Assembly (NCBI RefSeq): GCF_003688495.1 | Contig: NZ_REFH01000009.1 | Coordinates: 496,001 to 560,000, forward strand | DNA from: Flavobacterium weaverense | GTDB taxonomy: Bacteria; Bacteroidota; Bacteroidia; Flavobacteriales; Flavobacteriaceae | Length of the DNA: 64,000 nucleotides | Direction of reading: 5' to 3' | In this document: positions 36,690-44,892 of the stretch, one piece after another | Position numbering within the stretch: the stretch's first letter is position 1 | Layout of the letters: each line of letters opens with the position of its first letter | Program-made: the position numbers and the translations under genes | The notes under the pieces: model-generated | Seen by the model: the letters and a program-made list of their open reading frames with translations, nothing else | What the model was told of the DNA's origin: nothing | Database searches by the model: none

Positions 36690-36760
36690 ACTAAGCTCCT
36701 ATAGTATTAATTAAAACTATAAATATAAAAGGCTTGTCATCACGACAGGCCTTTTTTTTG
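36683..36760 (+). terminator. trp attenuator: terminator with alternative antiterminator pairing
   Basis: AAGGCTTGTC (36729-36738) and GACAGGCCTT (36744-36753) form a 10-bp stem with a 5-base loop, followed by eight Ts. The competing helix pairs GTCGTGA (36683-36689, the end of the leader peptide gene) with TCACGAC (36740-36746), which covers the loop and right stem of the terminator. A ribosome at the leader stop would mask the first strand, as attenuation requires. Confidence 0.82.
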
Positions 36761-36821
36761 TTTTAAACTCAAATTAATTAGCAGCGATAACTAAACGTTA
36801 TCAGATTAAAATAACAACAAG

Positions 36822-38222
36822 ATGAAATCTTTTTTACTAAATACAAAATACAAACAAATACTAGCTGACACCATTACGCCTGTCAGTGTTTATCTTAAGA
36901 TTAGAGATAAATTCCCAAATAGCTTATTACTTGAAAGCAGTGATTATCGTGGAAATGATAATAGTTTCTCTTACATCTGTTGCAATCCTATTGCTTCCAT
37001 AAAAATAGAAAACGAAATTATCTTTAAGAATTATCCTGATGGAACTGCAGAGAAAATTACGGTAAACGCTACTACTAATATCCCAGCAATAATTCAGGAG
37101 TTTTCACAACAATTTAAATCAGAAAAAAATGATTTTAAGTTTATAAATAATGGATTATTTGGATACATCTCTTACGATGCCGTTCGTTATTTTGAAAAAG
37201 TGGCTATTGCCAAAAAAGAAAATAGCAATACAATTCCAGATATTTATTATGCAGTTTACCAAAATATTATTGCTATCAATCATTTTAAAAATGAGGCATA
37301 TATATTCTGTCATAGTTTAGACGGCAAGAATAACATTTCTGAAATTGAACAACTACTGCAATCTAGAAATATTGCATCTTATAAATTTTCAAAAGAAGGA
37401 GAAGGTTTTTCTAATCTAACCGACGATGAATTCAAGCACAATGTGGCTTTGGCCAAAAAGCACTGTTTTAGAGGAGACGTTTTTCAATTAGTTTTATCAA
37501 GAAGATTCACCCAAGGATTTAAAGGAGATGAATTCAATGTGTATCGCGCGTTAAGAAGCATAAATCCTTCTCCTTACCTATTCTTTTTTGATTATGGTGA
37601 TTTTAAAATATTTGGTTCCTCACCCGAAGCTCAAATTATTGTAAAAGATCGTAAAGCGGAGATTCATCCTATTGCAGGAACTTTCAAAAGAACAGGTGAT
37701 GACGAACAAGATGCTGTCCTTGCCAAACAATTATCGGAAGACAAAAAAGAAAATAGCGAACATGTCATGCTGGTTGATTTGGCCAGAAATGATTTGAGCC
37801 GCAACGGTCACGATGTAAACGTTGAGAAATATCGAGAAGTTCAATTTTTCTCACATGTAATTCATTTAGTTTCAAAAGTAACTGGTCATTTACATGAAAA
37901 AGCCACTACGATGCAAGTGGTTGCCGATACTTTCCCAGCAGGAACATTAAGTGGAGCACCTAAACATCGTGCCATGCAATTAATCGAAGAATACGAAAAA
38001 ACAAATCGTAATTTTTATGGAGGTGCAATTGGCTTCATGGATTTTGAAGGTAATTTTAATCACGCTATTATGATACGAACTTTCCTCAGTAAAAATCATC
38101 AATTGCATTCGCAAGCTGGCGCTGGAATAGTAGCAAGTTCTGATGAAGAAAGTGAAATGCAAGAAGTGTACAATAAGTTAAGAGCCTTGAATGCGGCTTT
38201 AGATTTAGCAGAAACAATATAA
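36822..38222 (+). CDS. trpE: Anthranilate synthase component I
   Basis: TrpE converts chorismate and ammonia to anthranilate. The 466-residue protein has the N-terminal LLESSD motif, which in known TrpE forms part of the tryptophan feedback site. It also has the chorismate-binding domain motifs IHPIAGTFKRTGDDEQD, LVDLARNDLSRNG and FPAGTLSGAPKHRAMQLIEE. It is the first structural gene of the operon and partners with TrpG, 53 bases downstream. It is thus under both leader attenuation and probable feedback inhibition. Confidence 0.96.
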   Translation: MKSFLLNTKYKQILADTITPVSVYLKIRDKFPNSLLLESSDYRGNDNSFSYICCNPIASIKIENEIIFKNYPDGTAEKITVNATTNIPAIIQEFSQQFKSEKNDFKFINNGLFGYISYDAVRYFEKVAIAKKENSNTIPDIYYAVYQNIIAINHFKNEAYIFCHSLDGKNNISEIEQLLQSRNIASYKFSKEGEGFSNLTDDEFKHNVALAKKHCFRGDVFQLVLSRRFTQGFKGDEFNVYRALRSINPSPYLFFFDYGDFKIFGSSPEAQIIVKDRKAEIHPIAGTFKRTGDDEQDAVLAKQLSEDKKENSEHVMLVDLARNDLSRNGHDVNVEKYREVQFFSHVIHLVSKVTGHLHEKATTMQVVADTFPAGTLSGAPKHRAMQLIEEYEKTNRNFYGGAIGFMDFEGNFNHAIMIRTFLSKNHQLHSQAGAGIVASSDEESEMQEVYNKLRALNAALDLAETI

Positions 38223-38330
38223 ATCCCTACCCATCTCTCCCCGAAAGTGAGGGAGACGAGACTAAAAAATTTAAAATGGAAAATAAAAATACAACTACTC
38301 CAACAGTTCTTCCTTCGGGGGCTAGGGGAA
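38223..38330. repeat. Facing pair of GC-rich palindromic repeats spanning the trpG start
   Basis: One repeat unit (38223-38260, ATCCCTACCC...CCCCGAAAG) lies in the trpE-trpG gap, and an inverted one (38306-38330, TTCCTTCGGGGGCTAGGGG) lies inside the trpG frame. The arms can pair with each other: TCCCTA with TAGGGG (one wobble), and CCCCGAA (38239-38245) with TTCGGGG (38314-38320). This encloses the trpG ATG at 38276. The element is richer in G+C than its surroundings. Confidence 0.65.
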
Positions 38331-38890
38331 AAATATTAGTCATAGACAATTACGATAGTTTCACTTACAATTTAGTGCATTATCTAGAGGATTTAGATTG
38401 CGAAGTAACTGTTTATAGGAATGATGAATTTGATATCGAAGAAATAGCAGCTTTTGATAAAATCCTATTATCTCCAGGTCCTGGAATTCCAGACGAAGCA
38501 GGATTACTCAAAGAAGTAATTAGAACGTACGCATCGACAAAAAGTATTTTTGGAGTTTGTTTAGGACAACAAGCAATTGGAGAAGTCTTTGGTGGAACGC
38601 TTTCTAACTTAGATACTGTTTACCACGGTGTGGCGACTATGGTAAAAACCGTTGTAGATGATGAACTTTTATTTGAAGGATTAGGAAACGAATTTGAAGT
38701 TGGTCGATATCATTCTTGGGTAGTAAACACTGACTTGCCAGATTCTCTTGAAGCAACTTCTTTCGACGAAAACGGTCAGGTTATGTCCTTGCGTCACAAA
38801 ACGTATGATGTGCGTGGTGTTCAATTTCATCCCGAAAGTGTTTTAACACCTAATGGTAAAAAAATATTGGAAAACTGGGTGAAATCCTAG
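38276..38890 (+). CDS. trpG: Anthranilate synthase component II (glutamine amidotransferase) with N-terminal extension
   Basis: TrpG hydrolyses glutamine and feeds ammonia to TrpE. The class I amidotransferase triad is present: cysteine in GVCLGQQAIGE, and histidine plus glutamate in VQFHPESVL. The oxyanion segment is LLSPGPGIPDEAG. Conserved TrpG sequence begins at about residue 19 (KILVIDNYDSFTYNL). The first 18 residues (MENKNTTTPTVLPSGARG) are not part of the family. The last eight are encoded by a GC-rich palindromic repeat that runs into the gene. No other in-frame start exists between the repeat and the conserved domain, so the extension is probably translated. Confidence 0.93.
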   Translation: MENKNTTTPTVLPSGARGKILVIDNYDSFTYNLVHYLEDLDCEVTVYRNDEFDIEEIAAFDKILLSPGPGIPDEAGLLKEVIRTYASTKSIFGVCLGQQAIGEVFGGTLSNLDTVYHGVATMVKTVVDDELLFEGLGNEFEVGRYHSWVVNTDLPDSLEATSFDENGQVMSLRHKTYDVRGVQFHPESVLTPNGKKILENWVKS

Positions 38891-38971
38891 ATTAAGACAA
38901 TACAAAAGAGAATAAAAACTGAAGCCTTGAGGAACTAAATTCAAGTATAAAAGCTTCTACAAAAAAATAAA

Positions 38972-39964
38972 ATGAAAAATATATTAAATAGATTAATTAA
39001 TCACGAGACACTTTCAAAGGAAGAAGCTAAGAATGTATTAGTTAATATTTCCAACGGAAGTTACAATACCAGCCAGATTGCTTCATTCTTGACTGTTTAT
39101 ATGATGAGAAGCGTTAGCATCGACGAACTTTCGGGCTTTCGTGAGGCTTTACTAGATTTGTGTATTCGAATTGATTTATCAGCATACAATACTTTGGATT
39201 TATGTGGAACTGGTGGAGACGGAAAAGATACCTTCAACATATCTACTTTAGCGTCTTTTGTTGCTGCAGGAGCTGGAATTAAAGTTGCAAAACATGGTAA
39301 TTACGGTCTTTCTTCGATTTCAGGATCTAGTAATGTGATGGAAAAACTAGGAATTAAATTTAGTAATGAATCTGATTTTTTAGAGCGTAGTATTGACCAA
39401 GCTGGAATTGCAATTTTGCACGCTCCTTTATTCCATCCCGCGATGAAAAACGTGGGTCCGATTAGAAAAGAATTAGCGGTAAAAACCTTTTTCAATATGG
39501 TTGGTCCAATGGTAAATCCATCCTTTCCTCAAAACCAATTAGTAGGTGTTTTCAATTTAGAATTGGCAAGAATGTATGCGTATTTGTACCAAAACACAAA
39601 CACAAATTTTACCATTTTACATTCGCTTGATGGTTATGATGAGGTTTCACTTACTGGACCAACAAAGATGATTACTAGCAATCGAGAAGGTATGCTGAAT
39701 CCAGAGGATTTTGGTGTTTCACTTTTGACGCAAAGCCAGATAGAAGGTGGAACTACTATTGATGAATCTGCGCAAATGTTTATTGATATTATTTCTGGCA
39801 AAGGAACTGAAGCACAAAATAACGTGGTTTGTGCCAATGCCGGAATGGCGATTGCTACGGTGACAAAATGTACTCCTTTAGAAGGATTTCAAATAGCAAA
39901 AGAGAGTTTATTGTCTGGAAAAGGACTTTTATCTTTGAAGAAATTACAAGAATTGAGTAGATAA
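38972..39964 (+). CDS. trpD: Anthranilate phosphoribosyltransferase
   Basis: TrpD transfers phosphoribose from PRPP to anthranilate. The 330-residue protein has the PRPP-binding motif LCGTGGDGKDTFNIST, the glycine-rich KHGNYGLSSISGSSNVME loop and the conserved LGIKF and FHPAMKNVGPIRKELAV segments that bind anthranilate. It is a separate protein, not fused to TrpG as in enteric bacteria. It lies about 80 bases after trpG in the trp operon. The spacer to trpC carries a tandem repeat. Confidence 0.95.
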   Translation: MKNILNRLINHETLSKEEAKNVLVNISNGSYNTSQIASFLTVYMMRSVSIDELSGFREALLDLCIRIDLSAYNTLDLCGTGGDGKDTFNISTLASFVAAGAGIKVAKHGNYGLSSISGSSNVMEKLGIKFSNESDFLERSIDQAGIAILHAPLFHPAMKNVGPIRKELAVKTFFNMVGPMVNPSFPQNQLVGVFNLELARMYAYLYQNTNTNFTILHSLDGYDEVSLTGPTKMITSNREGMLNPEDFGVSLLTQSQIEGGTTIDESAQMFIDIISGKGTEAQNNVVCANAGMAIATVTKCTPLEGFQIAKESLLSGKGLLSLKKLQELSR

Positions 39965-40006
39965 ATATAAATTAAGAATCTAAGTGCTTGCAGTATAAAA
40001 ATTTGA

Positions 40007-40033
40007 ACACAGATTACACAGATTACACAGATT
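40007..40033. repeat. Three tandem copies of ACACAGATT in the trpD-trpC gap
   Basis: The 9-base unit ACACAGATT occurs three times head to tail inside the 150-base trpD-trpC spacer. Similar 'ACAGATT' repeats occur between genes in other flavobacteria as far as I recall; that point is from memory, not shown here. Confidence 0.7.
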
Positions 40034-40115
40034 AAAACAGAATAAAAAAATTGGTGCCTTTACCCATTAGTGGCAAAAGAAAGATTAAAAGAATTCCTTA
40101 GCAGTAAAAACAAAT

Positions 40116-40895
40116 ATGAATATACTTGACAAAATAATTATCGACAAAAAAAGGGAAGTCATTCTCAAGAAATCAATCATTCCAATTACTCAATTGGAAG
40201 CATCTATTTTCTTCGAAAAAAAGACTATTTCTTTGAGTAAAAGTTTAAAAAATAGCACATCAGGAATTATTGCGGAGCACAAACGTCGCTCTCCTTCTAA
40301 GGCAGAAATCAATTATAGTTTTACGGTCGAAGAAGTGGTCAAAGGATATGAAGAAGCTGGTGCTTGCGGAATTTCAGTTTTAACAGATGGAAAATATTTT
40401 GGAGGTTCTCTAGACGATTTACTTTTGGCAAGAGCCACAGTAAATGTTCCGTTATTGCGTAAAGAATTCATTGTTGATGAATACCAAATACTGGAAGCAA
40501 AAGCACATGGCGCTGATTTAATTTTACTAATTGCTGCAGTTTTAACTCGTGAAGAAATAAAATCGCTATCTGAATTTGCTAAAAGTCTAAATCTTGAAGT
40601 TTTATTAGAAGTGCACAATCAAGAGGAATTAGAAAAATCGATAATGCCTACACTTGATATGATTGGCGTAAATAACAGGAACCTAAAAACATTTGAAGTT
40701 AGTCTAGATTTCAGCAAACAATTAGCGGCACAAATTCCAGATGATTTCGTAAAAGTATCAGAGAGTGGCATCTCGTCAATTGAAGCAATAACCGAATTAA
40801 AGCCATATGGATACAAAGGTTTCTTAATTGGAGAAAATTTTATGAAAACGGATAATGCTGGAAAAGCAGCCAAAGAGTTTATTAGTAAAATTTAA
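40116..40895 (+). CDS. trpC: Indole-3-glycerol phosphate synthase
   Basis: TrpC closes the indole ring of 1-(o-carboxyphenylamino)-1-deoxyribulose 5-phosphate. It is a 259-residue TIM barrel with IIAEHKRRSPSKAEIN (substrate lysine), ISVLTDGKYFGGSLDDL, PLLRKEFIVDEYQI (catalytic lysine), IGVNNRNLKTFEV and VSESGISSIEAI. It is monofunctional, with TrpF encoded separately 50 bases downstream. Its stop codon touches a GC-rich palindromic repeat. Confidence 0.95.
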   Translation: MNILDKIIIDKKREVILKKSIIPITQLEASIFFEKKTISLSKSLKNSTSGIIAEHKRRSPSKAEINYSFTVEEVVKGYEEAGACGISVLTDGKYFGGSLDDLLLARATVNVPLLRKEFIVDEYQILEAKAHGADLILLIAAVLTREEIKSLSEFAKSLNLEVLLEVHNQEELEKSIMPTLDMIGVNNRNLKTFEVSLDFSKQLAAQIPDDFVKVSESGISSIEAITELKPYGYKGFLIGENFMKTDNAGKAAKEFISKI

Positions 40896-41032
40896 TCCCC
40901 CTAACCTACGAAGGGGGAACTAGCAACAGATAAATAAATTTTGGTATGCAATCATTTTCAAAAAATAATAACAATAAAAATTGCGGTACAAATCCGCCGC
41001 AACAACTCCCCCTTCGGGGGACGGGGGGATTT
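40894..41032. repeat. Facing pair of GC-rich palindromic repeats spanning the trpF start
   Basis: Unit one (40894-40921, AATCCCCCTAACC then CGAAGGGGGAACT) follows trpC. Unit two (41004-41032) is its inverted relative inside trpF and contains the perfect hairpin CCCCCTTCGGGGG. The two can also pair over distance: CGAAGGGGGA (40909-40918) with TCCCCCTTCG (41007-41016), and AATCCCCC (40894-40901) with GGGGGATT (41024-41031). This encloses the trpF start codon at 40946. Confidence 0.75.
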
Positions 41033-41662
41033 GGGATCAAAATCTGCGGCATGAAATATCCTGAAAATATACTTGAAGTAGCATCGCTTCTACCCGATTA
41101 CATGGGATTTATATTTTGGGAAAAATCAAGTCGGTATTTTGATGGTATCATTCCAGTTTTGCCCAAATCTATTAAGAAAACTGGAGTTTTTGTAAATGAA
41201 ACTATAGACGAAATTTTGGCGAAAGTCGCAAAACACAATTTGCAAGCCATTCAATTGCACGGATCAGAGTCTGTTGAATTTTGTTCTGATTTACAAAATA
41301 AAATACATAATAAAATCGAAATTATAAAAGTGTTTTCAGTTGAAGATAGCTTTGATTTTGAACTTTTAAAACCTTTCGAAACCGTTTGCGATTATTTCCT
41401 TTTTGACACTAAAGGAAAACTACCGGGAGGAAACGGAACAACGTTCGACTGGAAAGTATTGGAAAAATATCCCTCTACTAAACCATTTTTTTTAAGTGGC
41501 GGAATAGGAATTGACGAATTAGAAAGCGTACAAGAAATATTGAAAACAAAATTACCTATTCACGCCATTGACGTCAATAGCAAATTTGAACTAGAACCCG
41601 GATTAAAGAATGTAGAATTATGTAAAGATGCGATCATTCGTATCTCAAATATAGAACAATAA
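40946..41662 (+). CDS. trpF: Phosphoribosylanthranilate isomerase with repeat-derived N-terminal extension
   Basis: TrpF performs the Amadori rearrangement of phosphoribosylanthranilate. The conserved barrel begins at about residue 31 (IKICGMKYPENILEVA) with the catalytic cysteine. It continues with QLHGSESVEF, the catalytic aspartate in FLFDTKGKLPGGNG and the phosphate loop FFLSGGIGIDEL. The 238-residue length is about 30 above the usual. The excess is an N-terminal extension (MQSFSKNNNN, then CGTNPPQQLPLRGTGGFG) whose second half is encoded by a GC-rich palindromic repeat. No ATG lies between the repeat and the domain, so either the extension is made or a non-standard start is used. Confidence 0.93.
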   Translation: MQSFSKNNNNKNCGTNPPQQLPLRGTGGFGIKICGMKYPENILEVASLLPDYMGFIFWEKSSRYFDGIIPVLPKSIKKTGVFVNETIDEILAKVAKHNLQAIQLHGSESVEFCSDLQNKIHNKIEIIKVFSVEDSFDFELLKPFETVCDYFLFDTKGKLPGGNGTTFDWKVLEKYPSTKPFFLSGGIGIDELESVQEILKTKLPIHAIDVNSKFELEPGLKNVELCKDAIIRISNIEQ

Positions 41663-41674
41663 AAAGAAAAAATC

Positions 41675-42856
41675 ATGTCATACCACGTAAACGAAAAAGG
41701 CTATTACGGAGAATTTGGAGGCGCCTTCATTCCTGAAATGTTATACCCAAATGTCGAAGAACTACGCCAAAACTATTTAAAAATAACAGCAGAACCTGAA
41801 TTCCAAGCTGAATTTGATGCTTTGCTAAAAGAATATGTTGGACGACCAACTCCACTTTATTTTGCAAAGCGCTTATCAGAAGAATATAACACTAAAATCT
41901 ATCTAAAAAGAGAAGATTTATGTCATACGGGAGCGCACAAAGTCAATAATACAATTGGCCAAATCCTGCTAGCAAAACGATTAGGTAAAACCAGAATCAT
42001 TGCTGAAACTGGTGCAGGACAGCACGGTGTTGCAACCGCTACTGTTTGCGCACTTATGGGATTAGAATGCATCGTATACATGGGTGAAGTCGATATTAAG
42101 CGTCAAGCGCCAAACGTAGCACGTATGAAAATGTTGGGCGCCGAGGTTCGTCCCGCAATGTCAGGATCTAAAACTTTAAAAGATGCTACTAATGAAGCCA
42201 TTCGCGATTGGATTAATAATCCCGTTGACACCTATTACATCATTGGCTCCGTTGTGGGACCGCATCCGTATCCAGACATGGTAGCGCGTTTTCAAAGTGT
42301 AATTTCTAAAGAAATCAAAGGACAATTATTAGAGAAAGAAGGCCGCGAAAATCCGGATTATCTGGTTGCTTGCGTTGGTGGTGGTAGTAATGCTGCCGGA
42401 ACCTATTACCACTTTCTTGATAATGAAGACGTGAATATAATTGCTGTCGAAGCTGCCGGTTTAGGCGTTCACTCTGGCGAAAGTGCTGCTACATCAGCTT
42501 TAGGAAAAGTAGGAGTTATTCACGGTAGTAAAACATTGTTGATGCAAACTACTGATGGACAAATCACAGAACCCTACTCTATTTCTGCAGGATTAGATTA
42601 TCCAGGAGTTGGCCCTATGCATGCGCATTTGTTCGCTACAGGAAGAGCCCAATTTGTTTCTATTACTGATGATCAAGCCATGCAATGGGGAATTAAATTG
42701 TCTAAAATGGAAGGATTAATTCCCGCTATAGAAAGCGCGCATGCCTTTGCTATTCTTGACGAAATGAAATTTAAACCTGAAGACATAGTTGTGATCAATC
42801 TTTCCGGCCGTGGCGATAAAGATTTGAATACCTATATCGATTATTTTAAATTATAA
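41675..42856 (+). CDS. trpB: Tryptophan synthase beta subunit
   Basis: TrpB condenses indole with serine to tryptophan. The 393-residue PLP enzyme starts with [15 protein letters not shown]. It has the PLP lysine in [14 protein letters not shown], the catalytic loop [14 protein letters not shown], the phosphate-binding [11 protein letters not shown] and the C-terminal serine motif NLSGRGDKD. It follows trpF by 12 bases. It is separated from trpA by a 233-base gap that carries a GC-rich repeat. Confidence 0.97.
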   Translation: MSYHVNEKGYYGEFGGAFIPEMLYPNVEELRQNYLKITAEPEFQAEFDALLKEYVGRPTPLYFAKRLSEEYNTKIYLKREDLCHTGAHKVNNTIGQILLAKRLGKTRIIAETGAGQHGVATATVCALMGLECIVYMGEVDIKRQAPNVARMKMLGAEVRPAMSGSKTLKDATNEAIRDWINNPVDTYYIIGSVVGPHPYPDMVARFQSVISKEIKGQLLEKEGRENPDYLVACVGGGSNAAGTYYHFLDNEDVNIIAVEAAGLGVHSGESAATSALGKVGVIHGSKTLLMQTTDGQITEPYSISAGLDYPGVGPMHAHLFATGRAQFVSITDDQAMQWGIKLSKMEGLIPAIESAHAFAILDEMKFKPEDIVVINLSGRGDKDLNTYIDYFKL

Positions 42857-42867
42857 AAGATTTTTTT

Positions 42868-42979
42868 GGGCGTTTCCCCGCTTTTACTAGCGTTACAGCG
42901 GCGGGCGGGCTTTCCGTTGCAATCTTTTCCTTTTAAAAAAAAAAGGAAAAGGATTTACACTGCAATCCCTTACGCAAAC
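42868..42979. repeat. GC-rich intergenic repeat between trpB and trpA
   Basis: A 112-base block far richer in G+C than its surroundings at its left end (GGGCGTTTCCCCGC ... GCGGCGGGCGGGCTTTCCG). It then has a long hairpin in which ATCTTTTCCTTTT pairs with AAAAGGAAAAGGAT around an A run, flanked by TTGCAATC and CTGCAATCC. It has no coding potential. I recall similar blocks in other flavobacterial genomes. Here it would be transcribed within the trp mRNA. Confidence 0.6.
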
Positions 42980-43089
42980 CCCATAAAACAACTTAAATAG
43001 TTTTCAAAAACTTGATTATTTTAAACAAATAAATTCTCTTTAAAACCTACTAATGCAAAAATTGGTAAAAGAGTAGAAAAAAATATAAA

Positions 43090-43851
43090 ATGAACAGAAT
43101 AAATAAAAAATTACAAGAAGCTAAAAAGATATTTTCCATCTATTTCTCTGCTGGATATCCTAATTTAAATGATACTGTCCAAATCATTCAAGATTTAGAA
43201 AAAAATGGTGTCGATATGATCGAAATTGGTTTGCCTTTCAGTGATCCATTAGCAGATGGACCAACTATTCAAGCAAGTTCAACACAAGCATTGCACAACG
43301 GAATGACCACTCAGGTTTTATTTGACCAACTAAAAGACGTTCGAAAAACAGTTACTATTCCTTTAGTGATTATGGGATATTTCAATCCGATGTTACAATA
43401 CGGAATCGAAAATTTTTGCCAGAAATGTGCAGAAGTTGGTATCGATGGATTAATCATTCCTGATCTTCCTGTAGACGTGTATGCTGATGAATACAAAGCA
43501 ACTTTTGAAAAGTACGGATTAAAAAATATATTTCTAATCACACCACAAACTTCTGTAGAGCGCATTAACTTTATTGACAGCGTTTCTGATGGATTTATTT
43601 ATATGGTAAGTTCAGCAAGTGTAACAGGATCACAAACAGGTTTTGGTGCGGAACAAGCTGATTATTTCAAACGCATAGCTGACATGAACTTGAACAACCC
43701 ACAAGTAATTGGATTTGGAATAAGTGATAAAGAAACCTTTAACCAAGCCACACACTATGCTAAAGGCGCCATTATAGGAAGTGCTTTTATCAAACATCTA
43801 ACCCAAAATGGAACTGGAAAAATCAAAGAATTTGTAGAAGAGATAATTTAA
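43090..43851 (+). CDS. trpA: Tryptophan synthase alpha subunit
   Basis: TrpA cleaves indole-3-glycerol phosphate and channels indole to TrpB. The 253-residue TIM barrel has the catalytic glutamate in MIEIGLPFSDPLADGPTIQ, an aspartate in IDGLIIPDLPVD, and the phosphate-binding loops VSSASVTGSQTGF and GFGISDKETF. It is the last gene of the operon and is followed by a strong terminator. A diverged copy of its last eight codons, stop codon and terminator recurs 1.26 kb downstream at 45081. Confidence 0.96.
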   Translation: MNRINKKLQEAKKIFSIYFSAGYPNLNDTVQIIQDLEKNGVDMIEIGLPFSDPLADGPTIQASSTQALHNGMTTQVLFDQLKDVRKTVTIPLVIMGYFNPMLQYGIENFCQKCAEVGIDGLIIPDLPVDVYADEYKATFEKYGLKNIFLITPQTSVERINFIDSVSDGFIYMVSSASVTGSQTGFGAEQADYFKRIADMNLNNPQVIGFGISDKETFNQATHYAKGAIIGSAFIKHLTQNGTGKIKEFVEEII

Positions 43852-44081
43852 ATTTTATTTTTTGATAACCAAAAACGGCATTTAAAAATTGTTTTAAATG
43901 CCGCTTTTTTTTGTACGCGTGATAACATTTTTCTGATTCTATGATTTCAAAAATCTAAATATGTAGGAAATTATTTTATATATTTGAAATAAAATAATGT
44001 GTGAGCTCGTCATATTTATCTACCCAGATTTGGGTGTATATGTATGATAAGGTCATATATATATATATATAAGTTAGCGGT
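43825..44081. repeat. Direct repeat copy 1: trpA tail, terminator and downstream DNA
   Basis: This 257-base segment starts with the last codons of trpA and ends in AAGTTAGCGGT. It recurs, diverged and shortened, at 45081-45307. Shared landmarks in order are the KEF-EEII-stop coding tail, the CATTTAAAAATTGTTTTAAATG hairpin core (written here only as its position, 43879-43900), TTTGAAATAAAATA, TATCTACC and GGTGTATATGTAT, and the final GTTAGCGGT. Confidence 0.85.
43876..43912 (+). terminator. Terminator of the trp operon
   Basis: CGGCATTTAAAA (43876-43887) pairs with TTTTAAATGCCG (43892-43903) over a 4-base loop, followed by eight Ts. The duplicated copy at 45133-45166 has changed on both sides of the stem (G-C to T-A), so pairing is conserved. 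Confidence 0.9.
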
Positions 44082-44127
44082 AATGTTGCCAAAAAACAGA
44101 AATTACATTGCATTAAAATTCAATTAA

Positions 44128-44880
44128 ATGATACTTAAACATTCTTCATTTTTAAATCCGCAAAATCAAAATCAAAAAATTTGGAGATATGTTGACTTTA
44201 CTAAATTTATTGATTTGTTGAATTCAGAATCTTTATACTTTACAAGAGTTGATAAATTTGAAGATATTTTTGAAGGTTCTGTGCCACTAAAAACATACTA
44301 TTCGAGAAAAGTTGCATTTAGACAAGAAATTATAGATGGTGAAGTAGTTGATAATTATCAAGATGTCCAAAAATACAGTGAATTTCTAAAAAAAGGCAGA
44401 CAAGATTTTGGTGTGAATTGTTGGCATATGAACGACAATGAATCTGCAGCAATGTGGAAATTATATTTGAAATCTAATGAAGGAATAGCAATTCAATCTA
44501 ATTTTAAAAAATTAAATAAAGTACTAAAAAAATCTAAATTTGACTTCTTTATTGGGACTGTAAATTATATTGATTATGAAAATGATGATATAATTTTTGA
44601 AAATACATTTTCACCCTTCGTTCATAAAAGAAAAAGTTTTTCCCACGAAAATGAACTTAGAGCATTAATACCAGTAGAAGCTCCTTCTAATATTAAAGAA
44701 ATAGACTTGCAAAATGGCGGTTGTAAAATTAAAATAAACCTAAATGACCTCGTTGAAAATATTTTTGTTTCCCCAGATTCACCAAAATGGTTTTCAGATT
44801 TAGTTTCTGAAACTTGCGTTAAATTTGGATTTAATTTTAATGTTGTCAATTCGGCTTTAAACAATAAACCAATTTATTAA
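44128..44880 (+). CDS. DUF2971 domain-containing protein
   Basis: A 250-residue soluble protein of the DUF2971 type: IWRYVDFTKFIDLLNSESLY near the N-terminus, TRVDKFEDIFEGSVP, then the central CWHMNDNESAAMWKLYLKS and EGIAIQSNF, and a C-terminal FVSPDSPKWF. Members are scattered among phages, mobile islands and defence neighbourhoods; biochemical function is unknown. The gene is an accessory insertion. It is bracketed by GTTAGCGG (44073-44080) and CCGCTAAC (44893-44900) and lies between two diverged copies of the trpA tail and terminator. It is more A+T-rich than the trp genes. Confidence 0.75.
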   Translation: MILKHSSFLNPQNQNQKIWRYVDFTKFIDLLNSESLYFTRVDKFEDIFEGSVPLKTYYSRKVAFRQEIIDGEVVDNYQDVQKYSEFLKKGRQDFGVNCWHMNDNESAAMWKLYLKSNEGIAIQSNFKKLNKVLKKSKFDFFIGTVNYIDYENDDIIFENTFSPFVHKRKSFSHENELRALIPVEAPSNIKEIDLQNGGCKIKINLNDLVENIFVSPDSPKWFSDLVSETCVKFGFNFNVVNSALNNKPIY

Positions 44881-44892
44881 ATAGAAACACTG

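Noticed and set aside
40007..40033. Possible CRISPR-like repeat (ACACAGATT copies)
   Set aside because: The unit is 9 bases, directly tandem with no spacers and only three copies; it is a simple tandem repeat.
44052..44070. TA dinucleotide run before GTTAGCGG
   Set aside because: A short AT microsatellite in a very A+T-rich region; it accounts for part of the length difference between the two repeat copies but is not a separate feature.
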